64,000 nt of DNA from Volvariella volvacea V23 (GCA_000349905.1 KB722752.1:245428-309427); one strand, 5' to 3'. Counted from the stretch's first letter, positions 1 to 12,100 are shown. Numbers and translations: made by a program. The notes: generated by a model from the sequence alone, not told the origin.

Positions 1-2152
1 CTTAATGGGGACACCGGTACGCCTGGGATATCAGACCACCGTGCAATCGAGGTATTTCGTCGGGTGTTCCCCCCAATGTCATTTTACAACATGGCATTTA
101 TGGGGTGGTTATTGCATCACTCGCCGCATGGCCCGCCTCAGGCCTCAGACCTCAGGACTCGAAGGATTCCAGTCGAGCTGGGCCAGCTCTCGGGTCCTGG
201 GTTCTGATACGGCAGAACCATGACCAAATGGATGCGAAAACGTAGAAAAAGACCCACAGGATAATTGCGTCTTACTGGCGATGCATCAGTCGGCGCCCAC
301 TCCCTGGCTCCTAGACGTGCCATTGAGTGCTGGTTAATAAAGGGGGGGAGTTAGGCAAAGGAAGTGACACGATCAAACCGGTTGGGTTCTTGCCAGAAGG
401 AAGGCGGTCGACTTGAATGACTGCACCGCTCTTCAACCGCTCCCAATCAGTGGCCACCAGTCTTGCGCTGTGATGCCCAAGCGTGTCCTCACCACGTTAC
501 GCTGGCCACCGACCGACCCGATCGTGATGCTGATACTATTGAGTTGTAACCTGGTATCAAATTTCTTTTGACAAGCGTGTAAGACTTTTTTCTGACCGGT
601 CACCCATATATTGTCGCATAAGCACATCCACCTTGGATCCTTTCCCGCGAGTTCATTTCGTCAAGCCAGGAAGCCTAAGGGCACGGCGTACGACCACACA
701 CACGCTGTTCTGTTCTCTTACTCGGCTAGTCGTGCATCGTCCTAGGCGTTTGGCGTGAGTCGCATCTCCCCTATTAGATTCTTGTCAAACCCAAATGTCC
801 CTGCTCTGCTGTCAGTTCAAATATAGGGCATCCCAACCTCAGCCGGGAGAACCATTGAAGACCGAAAGACCGAGAGCCGACGTTTCCATTAGAAAGTTGT
901 GCCACACATACACACACCCATGGATCGAATTCCACGTCCCAATCAAACCCCCACTCTCAAGACGAACCATATCCGTCCGCACTCGAGGTTGCGGCCCCAA
1001 GGTGGGGCAAATACATCCAACAATCTGGGCCTGCAAATGTTAAACCTTTTGGTATGGCCATGAGCCTGCGATTCTGTGGCTTGGCCGACCATGAGGGATC
1101 AATTATGCCGGGGGCACAGATGCTTGGGTCTTGAGGCTGGAAGGGGAGGGTGGGGGGCTATGAGCGTCCAGGAGCAACGTAGAGCCTGAGCCCATCCACG
1201 AGGACGGATAGTCCCATGGGGTACTCGCTCGCTCCCCCGTGTTCTCTTGCTCCTTTGGGACATGTGAGTGCGATAATCCAGGTGTGCGACGAGACAATTC
1301 AGATACCTCGCAAGTCTCCCACAGGACAGCACGCCACCTGAACTTTAAGTTGTGCAGGATTCGGTTACCTGTGAGTGTTGCATGGAGGAGGGTTTCCTTA
1401 CCGGAAGTGTGCAGTTGATGTAATCAGAGCAGATGCAGCTGGCTTTTGATGACAGGTAGTTGAAGACTTTTGATTACGGGTTTTGGCGACATGAAGTGCC
1501 AAAAGGACCCTTGTGCACTGCAGGGTTCGCATCAGGATCACTTGCGATCAATAGGACTGAACGACTTCTCAGAAGGCACAAGTGCGAGAGAAATTGAAAT
1601 GCTATGAAGGGTCTCTCGGGAAGACGTGCACGGGGATCGGTGCTGCAGGTCGTGTGCGGCCTTGTACTTTTTTTCTCTGGTCTCTTCATGGCAAAATGCA
1701 TCCTCCTCCGACCCTCCGTGCAACTAAACTCTGGACAGGCTCGTCGTTGGCCTGAGGAAGTTCATTTCCAAGTTCAGCCGTTGGCTGGGAGATGCCGATG
1801 GGAAATGTCACAGAGTGTGACGAGTGTTGCAAGGGCAACTGATTGGACATTTGAAGTGCTTACGCACAGACGTGGAGTCCTGGCGGATGACGACTGTATC
1901 TCATAAGAAGCCAGGCAAATAGCATAAGCAGTCGCCGACGCTGAAAGCTCTTTGTAAGGTCGGTAGCACAGAAAGCCAATGTCCAGAAAACAAAGGGCGG
2001 TGCTGCCATTCGTCAGAGGGACTTTTGTCAGCGCGGGCCAGGGAGGTCACGTGGGTGTTGGATACTCAGCTTCCGATTTGGCTGACAGAGCCCGAATGCT
2101 CCGCCTGGGTCTGCGAGGTCTTGCTTGCCATCGATATCGCAGGTTTGATCTG
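1..2152. other. No recognisable gene
   Basis: Short open frames occur on both strands, but none has a recognisable family, a splice pattern or a paralogue in the window. The longest (1604-1906, plus) has a hydrophobic stretch and nothing else to support it. I see no RNA gene or repeat here. Confidence 0.6.
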
Positions 2153-2160
2153 GTATATAT
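2153..2160 (+). promoter_or_regulatory. TATA-like box of the glutaredoxin gene
   Basis: The run TATATATA ends 55 bp before the glutaredoxin ATG at 2216, a plausible spacing for a core promoter. It is assigned by position and sequence only. Confidence 0.45.
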
Positions 2161-2215
2161 ACCACCCCAGGCCCTCCGACGGTACTCATCCCCATCTCAA
2201 GCCCAGCCCAAAGAC

Positions 2216-2763
2216 ATGTCCAGCCCCCAGCAGATCGTAGAGGTGCGTCCCCTCGGCACCGTGATTTACCGGCCCGCCATTCAGTTGCTGATCCTTCTCT
2301 CCGAATCCAGGACGCCATCGCCAACAACACCGTGGCCATCTTCTCAAAGTCCTACTGCCCTTACTGCAAGGCAACCAAGAAGCTCTTCGCCGAGGAATTC
2401 CCGGATCTCACTCCAAACATCATCGAGTATGTCGGGAATTTCGTTCCTTGAGCGTCTCGCTCACGCCCATTTCAGACTCGACCTGCGAGCTGATGGCGAC
2501 GCCATCCAGCAATACCTTCTGCAAAAGTCAGGTCAACGCACAGTCCCCAACGTCTACGTCAGTACGTATCCACCCACATTCCGCTGTCCACGCCGTGCAT
2601 CTAATTGTCGCCCATCTTTTAATAGATAAACAGCATGTTGGAGGTAAGCTCACTATTTCCAAACCTAGCCTTACACTATCTCACGCGGTCATCAGGCAAC
2701 GATGCCACGCAGGCTTCCTTCAAGGCGGGCAAGCTCGCCGTCTTGATCTCTAGTACTGCTTAG
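2216..2763 (+). CDS. Class I (dithiol) glutaredoxin
   Basis: A small thiol-disulfide oxidoreductase that uses glutathione to reduce disulfides and glutathionylated proteins; probably cytosolic, since no targeting peptide is visible. Five exons fit: 2216-2242, 2311-2426, 2476-2561, 2626-2643 and 2696-2763, all with GT-AG introns and consistent phases. The joined protein is about 104 residues, normal for the family. It contains the active site SYCPYCK (a CPYC dithiol site), the GQRTVPNVYV stretch with the cis-proline TVP that contacts glutathione, and the GGNDAT motif that binds the glutathione carboxylate. The start follows the TATA run and gives the usual short helix before the first strand. 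The splice sites are my predictions; the family assignment is firm. Confidence 0.93.
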
Positions 2764-3924
2764 ACAGGGCCCTACACCCGGCCATCATATACACGAGGTA
2801 TCCACCTACGGCGGTTGCGATGTACTCTTTAATGAATTTAAAAATGTATGAATTATGCTCGTAATCTTTTTCATAATTTCAGGGAAGTGGAGCTGAGCGA
2901 CCGCCATCGCAAAGTCGGGATGGGACAGGGGTGCCCTAAATGAATATATCCAGGAGAGGATAGATGCCATCGATGTACCTTGAACATCGTCGTGTCAGCC
3001 ACTCGGTCTCACGCGGTGGGCTTTTTTGGAAGGTTTAGTTGCTCCTCGTCCGAGGTTTGAACTCTAACGACAGTATCCAGATGCTACCTAGAACCTTCCG
3101 TGTTATCGGACAGCGAGACGAGCCAGGCGGGGCCTCTTCATTCCAGTAATGAACTTCTGACATTGGCGGCATCCCATCACACCCATCCCTTTTACCAAAT
3201 CCCTCACAGCCGAAGCAATTCATACCGTCCCATACTGGACCCTCTCTCCAAACCGCCACAACCTGCCAACAGGGGATAGTGAGAAGAGAGCCCTTTGTTT
3301 GGGTGCTCATCACTGCCGTGAAGACTCCCAAAGGGACTCGACGAACTGATCGCTTTCCGAAACCGGTGATGAGGTTTTCACGGACACGACGCCGGAGAGT
3401 TCAAGTTGTCCCATACATCGATGCATTTTTTTTTCCACCCACTTTGACCTTCCCTCGCTTCAGTTGACGAGGTTCTTTGTGTTTTCGAGTTCCCAGACTC
3501 GCAATTAATCACCAACCTAGATTTGGAGTTACTCCTTGATAGGGGCGTGGGGTCGGTTCGTCGTTCCTATGTTCCTGAAAATCTTGAAGCGAGCTTCTGG
3601 CAGCTAATGATTAATGAAGATTCAAGCACGATGAGCAGAACTTCCCACCGATTGTCGTAGCTCGAGTCAGTTTGTGTGCTTGAGAACCTCACAAGGTCAG
3701 TTCAGAGCTCGTGCGGAAATGCGAGGGGTTTGTGCACATACAGGGTGTTGTATATTGAAGTGTAATTCACAGCCCGAGAACTACAGGTCTCCGTTGATGA
3801 AGTACTCACAATTGGTAACAGATTAGCTAAAGAACAGGTATCCAAACGGACATGGTGAGTGTGTAAGATAATTTATTAGGCATTCCAACATCTACAATCA
3901 GTCCGCCACCGGCAACTGCTACCA
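2764..3924. other. Intergenic, nothing recognised
   Basis: About 1.1 kb between the glutaredoxin and the small-membrane-protein array. Open frames are short and unconnected (for example 3035-3331 minus). No repeat, RNA gene or family motif was seen. Confidence 0.55.
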
Positions 3925-4442
3925 CTAGTAGACACCCCTTCGCCATCGGCAAACATTCCTCCTCACGGCCATCTCCCTCCCCGACCCCACATCGCCCCTA
4001 CAAATCGTGCTAGACGGCCGTCTCATCATCGGTACCGGCATTTTCAAGTCGGCGGGGGAGTAGTCCGCTCTTTGACATACCATCGTCCCCCCTTGCCTGC
4101 TGCACACATACAGACATGTACACCGTGAGCAACCCGGCGCACCTGCCCCCCCTCTCTCCCCTAGGTGCTTACCTCGAGATCAGGATCAGGCCCGAGAGCC
4201 GCCGCAAAACCCAGACCAGGCGTCTGCATCTGCGTCTGCGGGCTTTGGCGCCGTTGTCGTTGTTGTCGTCCCCGGCCTTCCATCCGTTGGGCCCACCACA
4301 CCCCAGCGGTTGTGGTGACGAGGATGGAAAAGAGGACGGGCAGCACGATGCCGCCGGCGATTTCGGCTCCATTGGAGTACAGGTGGGGTGCGGCGGTATC
4401 TGTGGGGGAGGGGGCGCTCGAGAAGAGTGTGGAGGGTGACAT
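3925..4442 (-). pseudogene. Small membrane protein array, copy 1 (frameshifted second exon)
   Basis: Not a family I can name. Exon 1 is 4173-4442 (90 codons): a Ser/Thr-rich N-terminus with the SPTDT signature, one hydrophobic segment at about residues 29-49, then a basic stretch and the family ending LGPDPDLE before a GTAAGC donor. The expected acceptor is at 4096/4097. Exon 2 matches copies 3 and 4 but, aligned with copy 3, lacks two bases near 4070, so splicing would shift the frame and stop early. The usual stop codon is also changed to TGG, letting the old frame run on to 3925. It could still give a protein with a different C-terminal tail; I call it a probable pseudogene. Confidence 0.5.
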
Positions 4443-4997
4443 GGTGGTGAGTGGTAGAGTTGGGAGGTGGCTGGCTATGGATAAATGGGAGATGGTGAAA
4501 GGAGGGGTTGAGACATTTATGGAGGAGAGGTGGTGGTGCTGGTTGCAGGGGTATGAAACTAGCCTCCCTCCCCTAAGAGGTGGCTACGACTACGCAGAGT
4601 CCTATGATTGCCTGGCGCTACTTTGGAACCAAGGCCTGCATGTCGGACAGCGCCTTGCACGCTAGATATCCCCGGTACTTGGAAACCATTGTACTTGAAG
4701 ACGGACATACCTGTTGTAGGTTGTCTATCGTTTGGTGAATCTCGGAACACTCTGATGATATATTAAATACATTAGTGCAAGGAGTAGTTCTACCAGTACA
4801 GAGGTTCTCGTGCAAGTGTTGCGGAAGGTATTGAGATATTTGTTGGGGAATAATAGGCTGTCTGGTCTCTACCAAAGCAGGGTTAACAGTTAGAAATACG
4901 GTAAATTAGGAGTAAGTATACAAGTGGACTTGATGAGTATGCAAGGTAGGCCACATCCACATCAGCAGGACCGCTACCAACGATAAATGCCCCTTCC
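4443..4997. other. Intergenic region inside the array
   Basis: It holds the presumed promoter of copy 1 (on the minus strand) and the first of three copies of a duplicated noncoding block (see the repeat at 4715-6740). No further gene was seen. Confidence 0.5.
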
Positions 4998-5491
4998 CTA
5001 TTGGGGAACATTCCTTCGAACAGATGTCTCCCTTCTCGGTCCTACATCGCCAGCACAAATCATGCTAGACGGTCGTCTGATCATCGGCACCGGCATTCGC
5101 AAATCGGTGGGATAGTCAGCTTTCTCGGAGATATCATCCTTCTTGGCCTGCTATATGGTATGTGCACCGTGAGCGACCCGGCACATCGTGGATGGAACCC
5201 CTCCCTCTCCCTCCTCTGGGTGCTTACCTCCAGATCAGGATCAGGCCCAAGAGCCGCTGTAGAACCCAAACCAGGCGCCTGCGTTTGTGGATCTTGGCGC
5301 TGTTGTCGTCCTCGTCGTCGGCTTTCCATCCGCGAACAACAGCATATCCCAGCAACCATGATGGCAACGACGGAAACGATGACCGCCAACAGGATGCCAC
5401 TGGCAATGTTGCCTTCTTTGGTATCGGCACTACTGGTGTCGGTGGGGGAGGGGGTTGGAGATGAACATCGCTGTTGTGGGTTGTCAGCGCT
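4998..5491 (-). pseudogene. Small membrane protein array, copy 2 (start codon lost)
   Basis: Exon 2 (4998-5147, 50 codons) is intact and in frame with exon 1, whose donor is at 5227/5228. It reads AKKDDISEKADY and then the family tail RRPSSMICAGDVG. Exon 1 keeps SPTDT, a hydrophobic segment and the ALGPDPDLE ending. Upstream of SPTDT the frame runs into a stop at 5492-5494 with no ATG, where the other copies start with MS(S/P)S. The first in-frame methionine would fall within the membrane segment. Either a 5' exon exists or the start has been lost; I favour loss. Confidence 0.5.
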
Positions 5492-5747
5492 TCAGGACAC
5501 TCTGACGATATACTAATTCTATTATTGAAAGGACGTAGGCTATTTTGCTATTGCAAAAGTCCCAGTCATTGTAAGTGTTACCGAAGGTATTGCGATATTC
5601 ATTCAATTTATCGAGGGATAATAGGCTGTCTAGTCTCCGCCAATGCAGAATTTACAGTTTGGAATACGTTGATTAGAAGTAACAACTAGTGGACCTAACG
5701 AGTATGTAAGGTATGCCAGTCCGCCACCAACAATGAATGCTCCTTCC

Positions 5748-6226
5748 CTATCGGGAAACATTTCGTCTAACAGTTGTCTCCCTCCTCGACCCCACCTCAC
5801 CAGCACAAATCGTGCTAGACGGTCGTCTAATCATTGGTACCGGCGTTTTCAAGTCGGCGGGGTAGTAGTCCGCCTTTTCCGACATATCATCACCCTCCCG
5901 GGCCTGCTGTATGGTATATGTACACCGTGAGCAATCTGGCGCGTCCCTCCCCTCCTCTCCCAGGTGCTTACCTCGAGGTCAGGTCCAAGGGACGTCGTAG
6001 AAGCTAAAACAGGCGTTTGTGGCTTTTGGCCTCGTCGTCGTCGGCCTTCCGCCCATCGAGCCCAACCCGATGCAGCACCTATGACTATGAAGAAGGAAAA
6101 GAAGATCGCCAAGATGATCGTGCCGGTAGTGTTAGTCTGAGCATCTCTAGGATTCGAGTGCGAGTTGGTGGGCTCGGTGGTATCTGTGGGGGAGTGTGTG
6201 GTTGAGAAGAGCGCGGTGGACGACAT
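5748..6226 (-). CDS. Small single-pass membrane protein, copy 3
   Basis: Two exons, 5972-6226 (85 codons) and 5748-5903 (51 codons plus stop), with a phase-0 GT-AG intron of 68 nt, give 136 residues. Residues 1-35 are Ser/Thr/Asn-rich and probably face outward. About residues 36-54 are strongly hydrophobic. They are followed by ARWAEGRRRRG, a positive stop-transfer that places the C-terminus in the cytoplasm. Exon 2 encodes a charged tail with the conserved core KTPVPMIRRPSSTICAG. There is no cleavable signal peptide, so the segment probably acts as a signal anchor. Differences among copies fall mainly at third codon positions in this frame, which supports coding on this strand. Function unknown. 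Confidence 0.62.
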
Positions 6227-6827
6227 GGTGGTTATTGGAAGAGTTGGAAGTTGGCTGGATGTGTGTGGATAAATGGGCGATGGTGAAAGGAGGTAAGAAG
6301 GGGAGGCGGTGTTGCTAGCTGCAAGGGTATGAAATTAGCCTCCCCTAATAGGCGACCACGACCGAGCACGTCTCTTTCTGGTTGTTTCCTGGCACTAGCA
6401 CCACCTAGAAAATAGCTAATACCCGGTACTTAAACTTGAAAAGCCTTGTACTTGGAGATGATGACCGTTGGGGAAATTTACCCGAACTCTCTGGTCGAGA
6501 AGTTGGTGGCTAACGTGCAAGCTTTGGACTGGCGGACGCAGGTAAAGCAGATGGAGTTTAGAAGTGACATTGGCAGTAGTAATCCTACTGCAAGCATTGT
6601 CGCCGTTTGGGGTTGTCAAGATCGTTTCAGTGAATCTCATAACACTCTGACGATATGTTGATTATTAGTGCAACGAGTAGTTCTACAAGAATTAGGAAGA
6701 TTACAATGTAAGTGTTATGGAAGGTATTACGACATTCATTCAAGGGCTCACGGTTAGAAATACGGCAAATTAAGAAAAACTATACAAGTGGACCTGATCC
6801 AACGACGTCAGCGTCCGGCCCCTTTCC
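6227..6827. other. Intergenic region inside the array
   Basis: It holds the presumed promoter of copy 3 and the third copy of the duplicated noncoding block. No additional gene is visible. Confidence 0.5.
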
Positions 6828-7319
6828 CTACTGGGAAACATTCCTTCGAACGGACGTCTCCCTTCTTGACCCCACATCACCAGCACAAATCATGCTAGAC
6901 GGTCGTCTGATCATCGGTACCGGCATTTGCAAATCGGTGGGATAGTCAACTTTTTCTTTTTCAGCGATATCATCCTCCCTGGACTGCTATAATATCAATA
7001 CATTCGTAAGTATGCTGACTGGGAGAAACCTCATTCACGACGAAAAAACCTCTAAACTGCCTACCTCAAGGTCGGGTCCAAGGGTCGTCGTAGAATCCAT
7101 GGGCATAGCAGATTGAAGGGCCTGCGGCTTTCGCGATCGGCAAAGTTGTAAACACGGACTCCAAATCGCTGAGATAACCATGGCCGCGATGATGGGGCCG
7201 AAAACTCCCAAGTAAATCCAGCCCACGACGGCAGCATTCTCCCCGTCATCTGGGTCGGGACCGGCGGACTCGGTGGCGGTGGGGAGGAGGGTGCTTGAGA
7301 GGAACTCGGAGGATGACAT
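6828..7319 (-). CDS. Small single-pass membrane protein, copy 4
   Basis: Exons 7065-7319 and 6828-6983 have the same codon counts as copy 3 (85 and 51 plus stop), giving 136 residues. The N-terminus is MSSSEFLSSTLLPTATES. A hydrophobic segment spans about residues 30-53, followed by cysteine- and arginine-rich sequence (CLQLCRSRKP) and the family ending LGPDLE. The donor is GTAGGC and the acceptor ATAGCAG. The exon 2 tail begins SREDDIAEKEKVDY and then matches the family core RRPSSMICAGDVGS. It is the most diverged yet intact copy. No enzymatic motif was seen; a membrane adaptor or receptor-like role is only a guess. Confidence 0.62.
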
Positions 7320-7719
7320 GGTGGCTGGTTGATTGAGCTGGGTAGAATTAAAGGGGGGATTGAGACACCCGGAACGTAGGCAGTGTTTCTAGCTGCAGGG
7401 GGGTATGAAACCGGGATCCCCCTATAGTGACCACGCGAACCTTGGAATGTCTCTACCTGGCGCTAGTTCCAGAATTGGTGCGGTACCTGGCCATCCCTGA
7501 TGCTTACTATTTTGCATGGGCTAGTCTGAAAACGCGAGACGACCAGACATTGAAGGCGGTGCTGCGAGATACTCTACAATAGCTACTTCCCAATTCGGTA
7601 CATCCCGTGTTTGTCCTGGGGGTTTCTGCAAAACATTAGGCTGGGTGCGCCAGGAACAGTATACTCGACTTCCTCCTGCATCCTACTCTCAAGGACATTG
7701 ACACACTAATCTTCAAAGC
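7320..7719. other. Divergent intergenic region
   Basis: About 400 bp between copy 4 (minus) and the next gene (plus), so it probably holds two divergent promoters. No clear TATA box or repeat was identified. Confidence 0.45.
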
Positions 7720-8814
7720 ATGGCTTTAGATCAATTTACTAGGTCTTCCTCATGGTCGTCCACACTAGGCTCTCTATTGATGAACGCAAATAACCCACGG
7801 CGTGTACCTGCAAGCTTCCTAAACGAACGAACAACCCGCCATCCTCCTGGCGACATCTGGCGACGAACACTTGTTACTTCTGTATTCTCTGACTTGGCGG
7901 CCAACATCGGTATCGGATTGCGAAGATTTGTACGGCTTCAGGATTTCGGGTTGAGCGGGGTCCTGCTCTACGAATTGCCTGTCGACAGTACGGAGGAAGA
8001 GAGCGAGAACTCCGATAATACTCTTACTCTGGTGAAGATCTTTGGCGACCCGAACGACCTATCTCAACCCGGAATGGAGGTGGACGAATTGCTCGACATG
8101 GTTCGCGCGAAACTGGTCTATTTCCCCAGTTTTGCCTGCACCTCTTTCGTTGTGAGTACCCGAGTTCGATATATGCGAAATGTCTGACAGGCCAACGTGG
8201 GCATAACGTTATCATAGATCGGACAGGTCATGACAGCATTCCTGACAAACGAACCCTCTGTCATTCCTATCCCCGCCCTTCACGGATTCTGTGTCGACCC
8301 ACAACCCCATCGCAATGCCCACCGCTCTGCAAATTTTCAAACGCCCCTCACCCGCTTCGTACGGCTTTTTTCCGGCACGCCTAGTGAAATGGAAGAAGAC
8401 GACGGTCAAGCCCACGAGGAGGGCGAGAACGAGCAAAACCAATCTTCCATCCTTGCTCCCGATGCCGAACACGAGTCTCCGATCGCTGACAAGGTCCCTC
8501 GCCCACCGCAACCCACTCTCTCGGCACCGGAGCCGGAGGCGCTGAAACGGCAACGCTCGAATACCCCTTCGGACGACTCTGAAGACGACAGCAACTCTTC
8601 TTTGGCGACAACAGACTCTATCGGTCCTCGCACGCCGCCCAGGCTGACTCCTAGCGGAACTGAACAATACCCGTCTCGCCATGAATACACTGGTCTCTCG
8701 ATCTCCTCACCTGGAATGCAGCTTGGCGATTCGTCTGAAGAAGGTTTGGTACGTATCGAGGCATTGGACCTAGGCGAGATCAAGGAGCCCAAATCGGAGG
8801 AGGCGACTTTATGA
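7720..8814 (+). CDS. Hypothetical acidic protein, two exons
   Basis: Exons 7720-8151 and 8218-8814 are joined by a phase-0 GTGAGT...TAG intron of 66 nt, giving 342 residues. I do not recognise the family. Residues 1-145 look folded, with hydrophobic patches such as LQDFGLSGVLLYELPVD and the stretch around MVRAKLVYFPSF. The rest, from about residue 190, is low-complexity, rich in Ser, Pro, Glu and Asp, and probably disordered. No signal peptide or membrane segment is convincing. The start codon is the first ATG of the open frame, and the intron both removes an in-frame interruption and joins the two halves smoothly. It converges on the TPX2-like gene downstream. Function unknown. Confidence 0.6.
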
Positions 8815-9154
8815 ACTTGTACCGGCGTTTGTTCATGTATTTCTATTGGATTCTGTATGCATCGCCATAGGATCACAGGGTAACATTGTATCAGTTTCAG
8901 GATGATGTTGGATACTGTACTTGCTCACGGACTTGTATACCTCACACGCATCGCGCAGAAATTATCACGAGAATGGATATGATATTGAAAGAGATAACGA
9001 TAACAGCACAAGTGAGTAAAAGCAAAGATAAAAAATGAGGTGTGCATAAAAATCCTAAACCGAACCATAATAGCGAGATGATGAGAGCATACAGTGGGGC
9101 ATAGTAGCAGAGCGGAGAAAGCAGAACCAGGAAAAAAAAATCTAAGCGTCAATA
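8815..9154. other. Convergent 3' intergenic region
   Basis: A/T-rich spacer between two converging genes, where both 3' untranslated regions would lie. Nothing else was seen. Confidence 0.5.
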
Positions 9155-12100
9155 TCATGAGACTGCCTTCTCATCCTCCACGTTCTCCTTCCCAACCGCC
9201 TTCTTTCTCTCCTTGTACCACTCGGGCACTTCGTGAGCCTTCGGCACGGCCTTCTTTCTCAACTCCTTAATCTCCCTCTTCTCTTCCTCCTCCCTCAGCC
9301 TCCTCTTCTCCTCCTCAATCCTCTCCATCTCTTTCTCCTTTTCCTTGATCATCCCATCAAACTTCCCCCTCTCCTTGGCCCTAATCTCTGTCTTGAAATC
9401 AAAAGGCTCCGGAACAACAGGCGCAACGCCCAATTTCCGTCTCTGATTCGCCAACCGTTGTTCGTTCATCGCGTGGATGGCTTTGAAGTCCGGTACGTCA
9501 TGATTACCATGATGGCTCTGATGATGAGCGGGCGCCAGCGTCCCTCTTCGTGCAGCAGCAGCAGCAGCAGAAGCTTCCGAGTTGGTGCTAGGGTTGGCAC
9601 TAGCGTCGGTAGTAGCACCACGTCCGGCATGTTGACGGTGGAGGTGGTGGAGGTTGAAGGTATGATTAGACGCTGACGATGACGCAGCGGACGACGACCT
9701 TGAGGGTTCTCTGTTGTTAACGTGCGTGATTGACTTTGCAGGTTTATGACCATCGTTAGTATCCGTATTCCCATCCATAGTTCGCGAGTCCGTTTTACGC
9801 GCTCCCAGTCTCGCATCAGCATTGAAAGTAAACTCCATGGGCTTTGTGAGGCCAGAACTAGAACTCGCAGCAGGAGCATCGCTCACAACCTAAAAACACA
9901 AAAAAGGGCAACACGACAAAGCAAGGGCGAGGCGAGGGGAAAGTAAGGGAAAGGAACAGAAACAAGCGTTAAGAGTTAAACGCCGATAGTTTAAAAGAAT
10001 GATCGTCAGTAAATTGATATGCTCGAGTTTAATTTCGGAGTTGTAGGGTTGAAAAAAGCGGGATGAAGATGATGTAATGGAGGGTTAATATCCGACGAGG
10101 TGCGTGTATGCGCGCGTACGAGGACAACGCCAGAGGCCATGATCGTGAAAACTCGGAGATGGCCACAGCACATGGGCTGAGCCTCCGTTAAAGGCATGCG
10201 TACTAGATGGTGGACAGGACCTCAACTTTCGCAATACAGTTCCCTCGTAGATCGTGACCGAAGAGAATCAGAAGATGCCACGATGTTAGATAAAGATAGC
10301 GTTCTCCCTCCACGCAATCTAGACGAAGGGCCTTGTCCAAGGGCCCTCCCTTCTGGGAGCAGACAAAGCAACGGCAATACAAACGGGCAATTGAAGCGAC
10401 ACAAATAGAAACCGAGATACCCACCTTGCGAATGATCACTCGCTTCTTAGACTCAACGTCTGTGGCGGCATTGCGGCTAGCGAGACTCTTGCGGGATGCA
10501 TCAATCATCGCACGCCTCTTTCGAATGAGGCTTGAAGACAACAACCCCTTGAGGCTATTTTTATTCTGGATCCGCGATGGTCCAACGCCAGCGCCACCAG
10601 CACTACCACCAGTCAATGACGATGCAGCACCCCCTCCGGAGGACACCTTCCTTGTGGTTACAGAAGTGCGGACACGGCCACGAAGCAAGGTTTTAGAAGT
10701 TTTGGAAGGAGCGTTAACTGATGCAGATGCGGGCGTCGTCGAGGAAGGTTGGGGGTCTGGAACATTGGTCGATGCGGGGATAGTCGTGGACGCAGTTGGA
10801 GGTCCAGACGCCGTCGTATCCTCTTGGATCAGACCAGGTTCCGAAGGAGTGGTGATGGGAGTAGGTGGTTCCTCGAGCTGAGGAGGCTGAATGGGTGAGG
10901 TCGGAGTTGTCTGGACCTCCGGGAGAGGATAAAGTACATCATCTTCCTGTTCCTTCGCGCCAGTTATTTCCGATTCAATTTGGGAAGTCGTAGCTTCAGG
11001 AGGAGGCGTATGATGAGCGTCCGGCAAAGATTGAGGCAATGGTTGATTAGATTGAGGAACTTGCTGACCGCCTCGTTGGAGATCTTCATCAACTTCCATC
11101 CTCATGACGTTCTCGCTTTCCTTGGCAGTGGTATCATGGTTCCTCAGCGTTGGCGAATCCGAAGCGGGTTGAGCTTGAGCTCGTACCCGTTTGGGTCCCT
11201 TGGCCTGGGCTGCAGGCTGCGAGTTGGTTCGTCTGTGCACTCTAGTGAAGCCAGGTCTAGGTTCGGATGTCTTGGGTAGGGTTTGTTGAGTATCCTGTAC
11301 AACTGGTTTGGCTTTAGCGTGATCAATAGAATCTCGATGATCGGATTTGGTCTCCTGAACAGTAATCGAGGGTGCGGTTGTTGAATTGAGCTTCTCGATG
11401 GTGGTCGAGCCCTGGCCAACAGAGGACACTTCTGGGACCGCCTTCGTCTGGGGTTCATTCAAAACGTCGGCGATATCTTGAACCGGCGGTTGCTGGGATA
11501 CAACGGGTTCTGGACCACTATTTGCGAGATCTCCGTCAACATCCATGGTCGGGGTAGGTACCTTCGCAACATCGACCTTCATTGGACTCGACAGCTCAGG
11601 TTGCGATGTGGCGGTCGCCTCGACTTGCACCTCCGCCCTGATGCTCGGCTGTACAACCGACTTCCTCGAACTCGAACTCGATTCAGATCTAGACTTGGGA
11701 AGACTTGGTCGGCTATCGCTTTGCACAGCCCGAGCAGTGGCCAAACCCGCATGCTCGCGTCTGGCCGCTATTCTCTCACGTGCTCGAGAAAGAAGTGAAG
11801 CCCTGCTAGGTTTAACTTCCATCGTTCGTAGATCTTTTGCATTCTTGGAGGTTGGAACGGGCGATGCCGGTTCAGCAATTGTGGTGGGTGGTGGGCTGCT
11901 CCTGGTAACCGGCTCTCGTTGAATATCTTCCCACCTAACCTTTTTAGCTGCAGCACGAGACACGTCGTCCGGGCTTAACGCAAGAATAGCGGATCTCTTT
12001 CGAGAGACTCTATTAAGCTCTTTAGGGGAGACTGTAGGGAAGCGTGGTCTGGAATCTGACGCGCGTGGAGGCGAGGCAGAATTCAAAACAATAGGAGCTG

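Larger units (their letters stand above)
4715..6740. repeat. Threefold noncoding block within the tandem array
   Basis: A related block of roughly 110 bp recurs at about 4715-4830, 5475-5605 and 6612-6740. Each copy has a version of ACTCTGACGATAT followed by an A/T-rich stretch and a GAAGGTATT(A/G) word. The blocks lie between the coding units. This shows that the whole unit, coding plus flanks, was duplicated in tandem, with unit spacings of about 0.75-1.1 kb. Confidence 0.6.

Noticed and set aside
1604..1906. 100-codon plus-strand frame with a hydrophobic segment
   Set aside because: No homology to anything in the window, no splice context and unremarkable composition; likely chance.
6828..6945. 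A plus-strand frame (LDGRLIIGTGI) conserved in all four array units
   Set aside because: It is antisense to exon 2 of the membrane-protein family. The wobble positions of the two frames coincide there, so conservation of one preserves the other. The minus frame alone is supported by splice sites and continuity with exon 1.
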